NCBI GenBank assembly: GCA_023476565.1
Contig: JAMCVZ010000002.1
Coordinates: 1-45,680, forward strand
Length of the DNA stretch: 45,680 bases
Reading direction: 5' to 3'
Origin: Nitrospirota bacterium
GTDB taxonomy: Bacteria; Nitrospirota; Thermodesulfovibrionia; Thermodesulfovibrionales; Dissulfurispiraceae
Program-made: the position numbers and the translations under genes
Part shown: positions 16,454 through 24,383 of the stretch, one piece after another
Layout: the number at the start of each line of letters is the position of its first letter
Position numbering within the stretch: position 1 is the stretch's first letter
Notes under the pieces: model-generated
The model's database searches: none
Told to the model about the DNA's origin: nothing
Seen by the model: only the letters and a program-made list of their open reading frames with translations

Positions 16454-17536
16454 ATGATCAACGAAGAGGCTTTGAGAGTCTATCTTAAAAAAGAGTTCAG
16501 CGATGTGACGGATATCGACATCAGAAAGCTCGGTTCCGGTGTCCAGGGATCGGGATTCCTTGTTGAGCTGAAAACCGCTGAGGGGATCAAATCTTATGTT
16601 ATCAAGACCCTCCTGCCCACAGGACTCGGGCACGATTATCCCTCCGACAGGGCTGCCGTATTTCTCCTGGACCTCGACGAGTATGAAAAACTGCCAGGAC
16701 ATGTAAAAGCAATCGATGTCCTCGCAGAGAAAGAGGACGGATCAATAAAATCCGTCGGCGGGGGGAAAGAATATTATTTGCTGATGGAAAGAGGGAGCGG
16801 TACGGATTACTTTCACGATCTGGAGGAGTTTTCCAGGAAACCGCGGCTCGATCCGACGGACATCACAAAAATCAAGGCGATGGCCGCGTATCTTGCGGAT
16901 ATTCATTCGGTGAAAACCGAGTCCCGTGCCCTTTACTGGAGAAAGGTAAGGGACACCATAGGGCATGGAGAATGCCTGATGGGAGTTTTTGATACCTATC
17001 CCGACGGCACCCTGAGCTACGGGGAAATGGCCGGGATAGAGAAGATGTGCGTTGACTGGAGGGCGCGGCTGAAGCCGAAGACCCACCGGCTGGCGCAGAT
17101 CCACGGAGATTTCCATCCCGGCAACATATGGTTCAAAAATAGTGTGGACTTTATCCTCCTCGACAGGAGCCGCGGTCCCTGGGGCGATCCCGCAGATGAT
17201 GTAACGGCGCTCGCTATCAATTACATCTTTTTTTCCGTAAAGCACCATGGATCGGTTACCGGGCCATATCTCGAGGGGCTGAATCTCTTTTTCGAAGAAT
17301 ACATCAAATTATCCGGAGACCGGGAATTGCCTGAAGTGCTTGCGCCGTTTTTTGCATTCAGGGGGGCAGTCGTCGCCAACCCGGTCTTTTATCCCGATTT
17401 AAGTACCGATGCGCGAAATAAAATATTTACCTTCGTGAGAAACGTCCTTTCAGCAGAAAGGTTTGAGCCCGGCAAAGCCAATGAATATTTAGAGGACCGC
17501 CATGGAAAAAATGCTCCGCAAGATATCACTCGATGA
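16454..17536 (+). CDS. aminoglycoside-phosphotransferase-fold kinase
   Basis: About 360 residues with the protein-kinase-like APH fold. The catalytic loop HGDFHPGN (about residue 218) and the metal-binding ILLDRSRGPWGDPADD segment are clear. The front has LGSGVQGSGFLVE, a nucleotide-loop equivalent. Such enzymes phosphorylate small molecules (choline, sugars, homoserine, antibiotics); nothing here points to one. The start ATG 16454 is preceded by GAGG; the frame is open back to 16421. It overlaps the HDOD gene by 35 nt. Confidence 0.8.
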   Translation: MINEEALRVYLKKEFSDVTDIDIRKLGSGVQGSGFLVELKTAEGIKSYVIKTLLPTGLGHDYPSDRAAVFLLDLDEYEKLPGHVKAIDVLAEKEDGSIKSVGGGKEYYLLMERGSGTDYFHDLEEFSRKPRLDPTDITKIKAMAAYLADIHSVKTESRALYWRKVRDTIGHGECLMGVFDTYPDGTLSYGEMAGIEKMCVDWRARLKPKTHRLAQIHGDFHPGNIWFKNSVDFILLDRSRGPWGDPADDVTALAINYIFFSVKHHGSVTGPYLEGLNLFFEEYIKLSGDRELPEVLAPFFAFRGAVVANPVFYPDLSTDARNKIFTFVRNVLSAERFEPGKANEYLEDRHGKNAPQDITR

Positions 17537-18320
17537 TATAGAGATCCCGAACATCCCCGATATCGCCGTGAGGGTACTGGCCCTCCTTGAGGATGAGTAC
17601 TGCCCTTTGAAAAGGCTGGAGGAATTTATCCTTGAGGACCAGGCATTGACAGCCTACATCTTAAGGATAGCGAACGCGCCGTTTTACAAGTCAGGCAAAT
17701 CCATAAATACTCTGACAGACGCGATTATGACCATCGGAATGCACAATATAGTGGCGCTTGTCTCCGTCATCTCCCTGATAAGCCAGGCCGCCACCGAGGG
17801 CCAGGATACCGATCTGATGCGCCACGCCATAGCTGTTTCGACGGCATCTGCGCTGCTTGCGCGACATGCAAAGGTTGTAACCGAAGATGAGGCCCTTATT
17901 GCCGGCTTGCTCCACGATATAGGCAAACTCGTTCTCTTTGCAAACGCCCCGTCGCACTATAAGGCAGCAAAAGAGAAGGTAAAAAAAGAAAAAAGACCTT
18001 TTGCAGAGATCGAAAACGAGCTGTTCGGTTTTGACCACTGCGACATTGGGTGCATGGTGGCCCGGAAATGGAGGCTGCCCGGGCTTTACGAGAACACCAT
18101 AAGACATCACCACGATGAGGAGATTAAAAATTTTACAGACTCTCAAACGATAGGGTATGATGACCTCCTCTGCTCCATCGTCCGCCTTGCAGATAAAGTG
18201 GTGCTGGATGCCGGGGCCGGCAGCGGGAAGTCCACGGAAAAGAATCCCCAAGCGCTCCTGGATCTGTTGAAAATCGGTGAATCGGTTTATATAGAGATCG
18301 CCAAAAAGATAGGCGGCTAA
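17502..18320 (+). CDS. HDOD domain signalling protein
   Basis: A 272-residue protein almost entirely made of an HDOD domain. It opens with LDDIEIPNIPDIAVRVLALL and continues with EDQALTAYILRIANAPFY and the HD-like LLHDIGKL motif (about residue 145), then HHHDEE. HDOD proteins act in two-component, chemotaxis or c-di-GMP linked signalling, usually without phosphodiesterase activity. There is no receiver or GGDEF partner nearby. It ends about 30 nt from the convergently transcribed exonuclease gene. Confidence 0.85.
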   Translation: MEKMLRKISLDDIEIPNIPDIAVRVLALLEDEYCPLKRLEEFILEDQALTAYILRIANAPFYKSGKSINTLTDAIMTIGMHNIVALVSVISLISQAATEGQDTDLMRHAIAVSTASALLARHAKVVTEDEALIAGLLHDIGKLVLFANAPSHYKAAKEKVKKEKRPFAEIENELFGFDHCDIGCMVARKWRLPGLYENTIRHHHDEEIKNFTDSQTIGYDDLLCSIVRLADKVVLDAGAGSGKSTEKNPQALLDLLKIGESVYIEIAKKIGG

Positions 18321-18352
18321 AAATGAATTGCCGGCAGCGTTTTATGACTGCA

Positions 18353-19027
18353 TTATTTCGAAAACTTTATGTGGCTCTCCCAGATCAGAAACAATTCCCT
18401 GGTCGCCCGCAGGTCGCCCGCACAGTACCGCGCAATATCGACATGTCGCTTTGCGCGGAAGAGGTCCCCTACTTCGTAACCGGTAATGCCGTCAGCTTTC
18501 GGGCTTTTTATGTTGAAGGTTTTGCACCACATATCAAGGCTGAAACGCCTCTTCGTGGCGCCGTAGAACGTCAGCTGGTCCAGAATATCTATATGTGCGC
18601 CGTTGTACCTGTTGGGCATCAGGTCCCTCGTTGACTTTACCTTGTTTACCGCGGACCGGATTATGATGAACGGGCAATCAAAACTCCTTCCGTTAAAGGT
18701 GATAAAACTGTCATACGCCTTTATGGTGTTCCAGAATTTTTCGAGCACCTCTTTCTCTGTGCCGCATTCGAATCTGATCCCGTCTTCCTCAAAAGGCAGG
18801 AGCGGATCGCCCGGAGCCTGAAAGTAAACGGCGCCCTTGTTGGTATCGGGATTCAGCATGCCGATGGAAATAATTTCGCCGGTGAGCGGATAAAAGGAGA
18901 GGCTCTCTTTGACCTTTTGTTCATCCTCATCGGTCTCAGCCCATTTGAGGAGATATTCCTGAGTGGAAGGATCAAGAGAGTCGAAATCCTTTCCTACGGT
19001 CTCTATATCGAATATGACGCGACTCAT
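18353..19027 (-). CDS. predicted DEDDy 3'-5' exonuclease (PolB-exonuclease related)
   Basis: A 224-residue RNase-H-fold exonuclease. Motifs are FDIETVG (ExoI, residues 5-11), FITFNGRSFDCPFI (ExoII) and YCAGDLRATREL (YxxxD form of ExoIII), giving the DEDDy set of acidic residues. It resembles stand-alone relatives of the DNA polymerase B proofreading domain. The start is set at ATG 19027; the frame stays open to 19099 but only by running through the adjacent repeat, so the longer form is unlikely. It is the last gene of the minus-strand tkt-fts-env-ctp series. Confidence 0.82.
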   Translation of the reverse strand: MSRVIFDIETVGKDFDSLDPSTQEYLLKWAETDEDEQKVKESLSFYPLTGEIISIGMLNPDTNKGAVYFQAPGDPLLPFEEDGIRFECGTEKEVLEKFWNTIKAYDSFITFNGRSFDCPFIIIRSAVNKVKSTRDLMPNRYNGAHIDILDQLTFYGATKRRFSLDMWCKTFNIKSPKADGITGYEVGDLFRAKRHVDIARYCAGDLRATRELFLIWESHIKFSK

Positions 19028-19033
19028 AAAATA

Positions 19034-19153
19034 CCGTGATGCGTAATCCGTAACGCGTAATGAGTAAAAGAAACCATCGGATAAGACCGTAAAACGCAAC
19101 GAGTTCTTCTGTTTTTGCCGTTACTCATCACGCATTACGCATCACGGATTACA
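19034..19153 (-). repeat. 7-nt-period inverted repeat between ctpA and the exonuclease gene
   Basis: The left arm runs GTGATGC, GTAATCC, GTAACGC, GTAATGA (19036-19063). The right arm runs ATCACGC, ATTACGC, ATCACGG (19127-19147). The arms are complementary over about 30 nt with a spacer of about 55 nt. It spans the entire gap between the two genes and creates a spurious extension of the exonuclease frame. Confidence 0.75.
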
Positions 19154-19158
19154 GTCGT

Positions 19159-20469
19159 TTACGCTGCCTTGTTCAGCATCTTCTCAAAGACTTTCCATGT
19201 CTTAAGAGTATCGACAGCCCTCTGCAACTGCATATCATCTTTTTCCTCTACTTCTATGGGTGCTGTCTCTTTTGCCTCGGGATCCTCTTTCAACTGATCA
19301 TCTATTTTCTCGTTCTTGAGATGCCTTTCGAGGTCTTTTTCCCTTACGACAGGATGGCTGCTTTTGCCGTCCTTTGTTTCAAGCTTAACCACTATATCAG
19401 GAGAGATCCCGACGCTCTGTATGCTTGTCCCTTTCGGTGTGTAGTACTTCGCGGTGGTAAGGCGCAGCCCTGATCCGTCACTGAGCGGGATGAGGCTCTG
19501 CACCGAGCCTTTGCCGAAAGTCTGCATGCCGATTATTATCGCCCTGTTCCAATCCTTCAGTGCGCCGGCGACTATCTCGGAGGCGCTTGCGCTGCCCTGG
19601 TTTACAAGGACAACCATCGGGATATCCGTATAGGACGGCTTTCCCCCTTCGGTCATGTATTCAATTTTCTCGCCGCTTCTGCCTTTTATATAGACCACCA
19701 GTTTTTTGGACGGGATGAACTGGTCTGTAACCTCAACAGCGCTGTTGAGCAGACCGCCCGGGTTGTTCCTGAGGTCAAGGATCAGGGACGCCATCCCCTC
19801 TTTTTTAAGGGCCTTCAATGCATTCGCCAGATCAGAGGCGGACGACTCCTGGAACTGGGTGAGCTTTATATACCCGATACTGCCGTCGATTATTTTGGAT
19901 TTAACGCTCTTTATTTTTATAATATCCCTGACGATTGTAAAATCCTTGGGCTCTTTGAGGCCGTCTCTGAAAATGGTCAATGTAATGGGTGAGCCTTTGG
20001 GTCCCCTCATCTTTGCGACCGCATCGGTTATGCTCATGTTTTTTGTGACCTCACCCGCAATCTTGATGATCCTGTCGCCGGCCTTGACTCCGGCCCTGAA
20101 TGCAGGGGTATCTTCAATGGGAGCGATTACCGTAAGCAGCCCGTCCTTAACCCCTATCTGAATGCCGAGGCCCCCGAACTCGCCTTTTGTCTCAACCTGA
20201 AGCTCCTTGAACGCATCCACAGTCATAAATCCTGAATGGGGATCGAGGGACGCCACCATACCTTTTATAGCTCCGAGTATGAGATCCTTTGTCTTGACGT
20301 CATCGACATAATTTTTCTTTATTATGGTCAGGACCTCGGTAAATGTTTTCAATTCCTCATAACTGTTTTCCGCGCTTACCGTTGTAACAGTCCATCTGCC
20401 GACCAGAACACCCATAATGGCGATTGCCAAAATTATGGGCGTCAGTAAAAACCTTTTCCTTTGAAACAT
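19159..20469 (-). CDS. ctpA: C-terminal processing peptidase (S41)
   Basis: A 436-residue periplasmic protease with an N-terminal hydrophobic signal anchor (ILAIAIMGVLVGRW), a PDZ domain (about 95-180, GLGIQIGVKDGLLTVIAP) and an S41 core. The catalytic Ser lies in GSASASEIVAGALKD and the Lys in TFGKGSVQ. Ctp proteases often trim or degrade murein hydrolases and lipoproteins; here it follows envC and ftsEX, suggesting control of septal hydrolase activity. It is followed by an acidic Lys/Glu tail of about 60 residues. Confidence 0.93.
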   Translation of the reverse strand: MFQRKRFLLTPIILAIAIMGVLVGRWTVTTVSAENSYEELKTFTEVLTIIKKNYVDDVKTKDLILGAIKGMVASLDPHSGFMTVDAFKELQVETKGEFGGLGIQIGVKDGLLTVIAPIEDTPAFRAGVKAGDRIIKIAGEVTKNMSITDAVAKMRGPKGSPITLTIFRDGLKEPKDFTIVRDIIKIKSVKSKIIDGSIGYIKLTQFQESSASDLANALKALKKEGMASLILDLRNNPGGLLNSAVEVTDQFIPSKKLVVYIKGRSGEKIEYMTEGGKPSYTDIPMVVLVNQGSASASEIVAGALKDWNRAIIIGMQTFGKGSVQSLIPLSDGSGLRLTTAKYYTPKGTSIQSVGISPDIVVKLETKDGKSSHPVVREKDLERHLKNEKIDDQLKEDPEAKETAPIEVEEKDDMQLQRAVDTLKTWKVFEKMLNKAA

Positions 20470-20484
20470 TTCTTATCCTCCGTA

Positions 20485-20569
20485 TTTCGCGTTTATCGCG
20501 TACAGCGTTAAGCGTTATAGAGGAATTGTGACTCTATAACACCATAACGCCACAACGCTGTACCGCTAC
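20485..20569 (-). repeat. 7-nt-period inverted repeat between envC and ctpA (TAGCG type)
   Basis: One arm has CGTTTATCG, CGTACAG, CGTTAAG, CGTTATA steps (20488-20519). The other has CTATAAC, ACCATAA, CGCCACA, ACGCTGT, ACCGCTA (20534-20568). It fills the envC-ctpA gap and reaches into the envC stop codon. Confidence 0.65.
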
Positions 20570-21819
20570 CTTCTCGTCAGCCATTGCTGGGGATCGAGGG
20601 GTTTGCCTTTATACCTGATCTCAAAATACAGGCCGCTTGTTCCCAAAGTACTGGATTCCCCGACCTCCCCGATGGTTTGATTCTCCTTTATTATAGCTCC
20701 ATTTTTTGAAAAAATCTTTGCCAGGTTTCCGTAAAGCGTATGGTACCCGCTTCCGTGACTTACGATTACCAACTGCCCGTATCCCTTAAAATCATCGGCA
20801 AAAACAACCTTGCCGCTGTACACCGCCTTCACGGCAGACCCGTTTTCCGTCTTGATGTGGATACCGCTTCTGAAGACGGGCAGGTTGAACAGGGGATCGA
20901 CCTGGGTCCCATACTGTATGGCTACGTTCCCGTTTACAGGCCAGCGGAGCCTTCCTTTCAGGCGCAGGAAATCGCTGTCCTCCTGCGGTTCTTCCTTTGT
21001 CCCGGGCTTCGTTTTCGCGCTCCTTTTCTTCCTCAATGCCTTCTCGCGCTTTTCGGACTCCCGTATTATGCTCAGCAGCCTGTTGGACGCATCTTTCAGT
21101 TCCTTTATCATGCCCTCGTATACGCTCTTTTCCTTCCTGACATTGGCGAGAAGCACTTCCCGCTCCTGCTTCTTTTCCTTGAGGTCTGCTTCCAGTTTCG
21201 CGAGCTTTTTCTCTTCAGTCTTGAGCTCTCCGTGCAGTTTCCTGAGCCCTGACTCCTTTTCCGCCAGAACCCGCAGGTCCTCCTTGTATCGCTTTATGAG
21301 CTCGTAATCGTGGGCCGAGATATCCCTGAGATAGCGCACTGCCCTCAGGGACTGGGAGATGTCATCCCCGCTCAGGAGTATCATGACGGCATCCTTCTCA
21401 ACATTGAACATCAGGAGCGCCCGCAGCCGCTTTCTCAAACTGCCTTTATGCGTCTGCAGCGCCGCGCTGTCGGACTTTATCTCTTCCTGCAGGGAGGCTA
21501 TGTTCTGCTGCATTCTTTTTATTCTTTCCCTTTGCCGGGATAGCTGCTTTTCAATAGTGTTCAGTTCGGCTGTTGTTTTTCTCAGGTCCCCAAGCACGGA
21601 CCGCTCTACCTTTTTAACCGATTCGAGCTTCTTTTTGTGTGACTTCAGAGTTTTCTGTATGCGGCTGTATTCGTCCCGCGGCTTTTCGGCAAAGACATGG
21701 GAAAACGCAAAAGGTAAAATGCACAGTGCAAAAAGCAGACTGAAAAGCGGGAGAGGGGCGGCGGGAGCTTTAAATTTCTCTAAGTTCACATTTTGATTTT
21801 TGCATTTTGATTTTTGCAT
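20566..21819 (-). CDS. envC: EnvC-like murein hydrolase activator (LytM domain)
   Basis: A 417-residue exported protein: signal peptide (about 24-45, PLFSLLFALCILPFAFS), long coiled coil (about 50-265, rich in Lys/Glu/Leu) and a C-terminal LytM/M23 domain (about 300-417). The LytM domain seems catalytically dead: the metal-site His of HxFE is replaced in GLYFEIR, and the first ligand site reads GIHIKTE. EnvC of E. coli is likewise inactive and activates amidases when FtsEX moves it. It follows ftsX by 4 nt, supporting that role. The first 45 codons coincide with a 7-nt-period inverted repeat. Confidence 0.87.
   Translation of the reverse strand: MQKSKCKNQNVNLEKFKAPAAPLPLFSLLFALCILPFAFSHVFAEKPRDEYSRIQKTLKSHKKKLESVKKVERSVLGDLRKTTAELNTIEKQLSRQRERIKRMQQNIASLQEEIKSDSAALQTHKGSLRKRLRALLMFNVEKDAVMILLSGDDISQSLRAVRYLRDISAHDYELIKRYKEDLRVLAEKESGLRKLHGELKTEEKKLAKLEADLKEKKQEREVLLANVRKEKSVYEGMIKELKDASNRLLSIIRESEKREKALRKKRSAKTKPGTKEEPQEDSDFLRLKGRLRWPVNGNVAIQYGTQVDPLFNLPVFRSGIHIKTENGSAVKAVYSGKVVFADDFKGYGQLVIVSHGSGYHTLYGNLAKIFSKNGAIIKENQTIGEVGESSTLGTSGLYFEIRYKGKPLDPQQWLTRR
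21700..21819 (-). repeat. 7-nt-period inverted repeat at the start of envC
   Basis: Arm one, at 21789-21816, is CATTTTG and ATTTTTG alternating four times, the last one touching the envC start codon. Arm two, at 21700-21734, is GGAAAAC, GCAAAAG, GTAAAAT, GCACAGT, GCAAAAA. Arm two encodes the hydrophobic part of the signal peptide. A third sequence variant of the same 7-nt design. Confidence 0.6.
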
Positions 21820-21823
21820 CGTA

Positions 21824-22699
21824 TCAAAGTCTCAGCCTCCCTATGGCGATAGCGGAGCCTATGATGCCGAGTATTATTCCGATTACCGGCAGCGCTATGA
21901 GAATTTCCAGAGGGAATACCAGAGTTTTCAGTACGGGAATGACCATGCTCAGCCTGTAGGTAACGGCAATATAGAAAATAAAGGCGCCTACTATTCCCAG
22001 CGCCCCGCCCATAAGCCCTATAATGCCGCCTTCTATAAGGAAGGGCATTCTTATAAAGCTGCCGGTGGCGCCGAGGAGCTTCAGTATCTCTATCTCCTCA
22101 TTTTTCCTGTAAAACAGTATCTTGACGGTGCTGTACGTGACAAAGATGACCCCGAGAGAGATTGTCAGGAAGATGATAAGGCTGATGTTCTCCACCGAGC
22201 GCTTCAGCAGGTGTATCGCCTCGGCTATCTTTTCTCCATAAAAAACGCTGTCGATTCCCGGTATCTTCTTGACCTCCTCGGCAATCCTCGCCGCTGTGGC
22301 CCCGGTAACAAAATCTTTTTTCAATCTCAATTCAATGGAAGACGCAAGGGGGTTGTCGTCCAGCCCTTCAAGAATGTAATTCGTATCCTTGAGCGTCTGC
22401 TTCAGTTCTTTCAGGGCATCGCTTTTGGATATGTATCTCACTTTGGAAACATCCGCCCTCTTCTGGAGCATGTTGATTACATTTTGCGTATCCTCCCGGG
22501 GGAGGTTGTCCTTGAGATAGATCATCATCGAAAACCGCTCCGGAAGATGGCTGGTAACAAGCTCGACATTGTACAGGAAAAATACGGTAAGCGTTACTAT
22601 CAGAAGGCTTGAGGCAACGGTGAATATGGAAAGTATGTTGATCCATTTTTCCCTGCACAGGCTCTGGAGCGCGGATTTGAAGGAATACGGCATGGCCAT
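21824..22699 (-). CDS. ftsX: cell-division protein FtsX
   Basis: A 291-residue inner-membrane protein with the FtsX layout: short cytoplasmic N terminus, one membrane segment (about 25-45), a periplasmic loop (about 50-165) that would contact EnvC, then three membrane segments (about 170-285). It lacks ABC motor motifs; FtsE supplies them. It overlaps the ftsE stop and is followed 4 nt later by envC. ATG 22693 is an alternative start. Confidence 0.93.
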   Translation of the reverse strand: MAMPYSFKSALQSLCREKWINILSIFTVASSLLIVTLTVFFLYNVELVTSHLPERFSMMIYLKDNLPREDTQNVINMLQKRADVSKVRYISKSDALKELKQTLKDTNYILEGLDDNPLASSIELRLKKDFVTGATAARIAEEVKKIPGIDSVFYGEKIAEAIHLLKRSVENISLIIFLTISLGVIFVTYSTVKILFYRKNEEIEILKLLGATGSFIRMPFLIEGGIIGLMGGALGIVGAFIFYIAVTYRLSMVIPVLKTLVFPLEILIALPVIGIILGIIGSAIAIGRLRL

Positions 22700-23361
22700 C
22701 AGCCCACCTCCTCGCCTGACAGTGTGCCGCCGTCCAGTTTAAAAACCCTCTTCCCCGTACCCCTGAACAATTCCCTGTTGTGGGTTGCGATAAGAACCGT
22801 TGTGCCCTGGAGGTTCAGGTCCCGGAACAATTTTATGATGTCCAGTGCGGTACCCGGGTCGAGGTTGCCGGTCGGCTCATCGGCGAGGATGACGAGCGGG
22901 TCCGCAACGATGGCGCGCGCGATCGCTACCCTCTGCTGCTCTCCACCCGAAAGGCTCTGGGGATAGCTGTCGGCGAGATGGCGCAGGTTGACCTTTTTCA
23001 AAGCCTCGGAAGTGAGATTCCGGGCCTCCCGCTCAACCACGCCCCTTATCCTCAACGCCAGAGCGACGTTATTAAAGACATTCAGGTTCTTTATCAGTTT
23101 GAAGTCCTGGAATACAACGCCTATGCTCCGCCTGAGGAAGGGAATCCGGGACATCTTCAGGGACGCGAGGTCCAGGTCCTCGATAATGATATTCCCTTCA
23201 TCGGCGAGCTCGGCCATATACATGAGTCTAAGGAGGGTGGATTTTCCGGCGCCGCTGGGGCCGGTCAAAAAAGCCATCTCACCTTTCTGTATGGTGATAT
23301 TTATATTCCTGAGGACTGTATGGAGATCGTAGTATTTTGAAACGTTTTGGAATGCTATCAT
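22699..23361 (-). CDS. ftsE: cell-division ATP-binding protein FtsE
   Basis: A 220-residue ABC ATPase driving FtsX. Walker A GPSGAGKST (about 35-43), the Q-loop region FQDFKLI, signature LSGGEQQR, Walker B VILADEPTGNLD and the H-loop IATHNREL are all present. It cycles ATP to switch on periplasmic amidases through FtsX and EnvC at the septum. It overlaps the transketolase C-half stop by 4 nt, so metabolic and division genes share one transcript. Confidence 0.95.
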   Translation of the reverse strand: MIAFQNVSKYYDLHTVLRNINITIQKGEMAFLTGPSGAGKSTLLRLMYMAELADEGNIIIEDLDLASLKMSRIPFLRRSIGVVFQDFKLIKNLNVFNNVALALRIRGVVEREARNLTSEALKKVNLRHLADSYPQSLSGGEQQRVAIARAIVADPLVILADEPTGNLDPGTALDIIKLFRDLNLQGTTVLIATHNRELFRGTGKRVFKLDGGTLSGEEVG

Positions 23362-24383
23362 TGTGATGCAAAATTCTTGTAAGCAAGGCTTTCAGTGCGT
23401 TCCTGAAAGAAACCTTTTACCGCTTTTGTAATATCTTCTGCGGTAAGCCCGAAGAGTTTTAATAATTCACCGGGCGCCCCCGAGCATCCGAAGACATCCT
23501 CTGTCCCTATCCTTCTTACGGGGACAGGGTGGGCCTCTGACAGGAATTCGGCGATTGCGCCGCCGAGCCCGCCGATTATTGAATGCTCTTCAGCGGTGAT
23601 GATGAGCTTTGCCTTCCGGGCTGCTTCGAGCACTGCATCCGTATCAAGAGGTTTTATCGTTGCCATATTGATCACCCCTGCGTCTATTCCCTCCCTGAGC
23701 AGGATGTCCCGTGCCTTCAATGCCTCGGAAACCATTACGCCCGTTGCGATGATGTTCACATCAATGCCGAGATTGAAGGTATGCGCCTTGCCGATCTGAA
23801 ATTTATAGTCAGGCGGCATGACCGCCGGGACCTTTGCCCTTCCGAGCCTTACATAAACGGGATGCCCGTAGTCAGCTACCTTATCGATAACCTGCTGCGT
23901 CTCAAACCCGTCTGCGGGCACGATTACCGTCATGTTGGGGATGACCCGCATGAGTGCGATATCCTCAAGCGCCTGATGGGACGCGCCGTCCTCTCCTACG
24001 GTAATGCCTGCGTGGGTGGCGACCAGTTTCACATTGAGATCAGAGTAACACAGCGTCTGCCTTACCTGCTCCCATGCCCTCCCTGTTTCGAATACCGCGA
24101 AGGTCGATGCAAACGGTATCTTGCCGGTCAGGGCCAGCCCGCCTGCAGTACCGACGAGGTCCTGTTCAGCTATCCCCATATTAAAAAATCTCTTGGGGAA
24201 CGCCTTTGCAAATTTCGCGGTTTTTGTCGAGCCGGACAGGTCTGCGTCAAGTACGACTACCCGCTCGTTTCTCCTGCCCAGTTCGAGAAGCGCGGTTCCG
24301 TAAGCGTCTCTTGTTGCAACAGCCTGCCCTGAAAAATCAGTGCCCCGGGATTTGTTATCCGTGTTTTGCTCTCTACTCCCCAT
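23358..24383 (-). CDS. transketolase, C-terminal half (pyrimidine and C domains)
   Basis: About 341 residues holding the transketolase pyrimidine-binding domain and the C-terminal domain. Motifs include VVVLDADLSGSTKTAKFAK, FFNMGIAEQDLVGTAGGLA (the Glu that activates thiamine diphosphate) and GEDGASHQALEDIALMR. With the partner gene it forms the split, two-subunit transketolase seen in archaea and many anaerobes, which exchanges two-carbon units in the pentose phosphate pathway. The start ATG 24383 is preceded by GGGAG and overlaps the N-half gene by 11 nt. The longer frame to 24419 lacks support. Confidence 0.92.
   Translation of the reverse strand: MGSREQNTDNKSRGTDFSGQAVATRDAYGTALLELGRRNERVVVLDADLSGSTKTAKFAKAFPKRFFNMGIAEQDLVGTAGGLALTGKIPFASTFAVFETGRAWEQVRQTLCYSDLNVKLVATHAGITVGEDGASHQALEDIALMRVIPNMTVIVPADGFETQQVIDKVADYGHPVYVRLGRAKVPAVMPPDYKFQIGKAHTFNLGIDVNIIATGVMVSEALKARDILLREGIDAGVINMATIKPLDTDAVLEAARKAKLIITAEEHSIIGGLGGAIAEFLSEAHPVPVRRIGTEDVFGCSGAPGELLKLFGLTAEDITKAVKGFFQERTESLAYKNFASQ

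Noticed and set aside
19028-19099. A longer N terminus for the exonuclease
   Set aside because: The added 24 residues are encoded by the periodic repeat and precede the ExoI motif, which normally lies at the very start.
18353-19153. CRISPR array as an explanation for the repeated units near 19.03-19.15 kb
   Set aside because: Units are 7 nt with no spacers and are arranged as an inverted pair; no cas gene is present.
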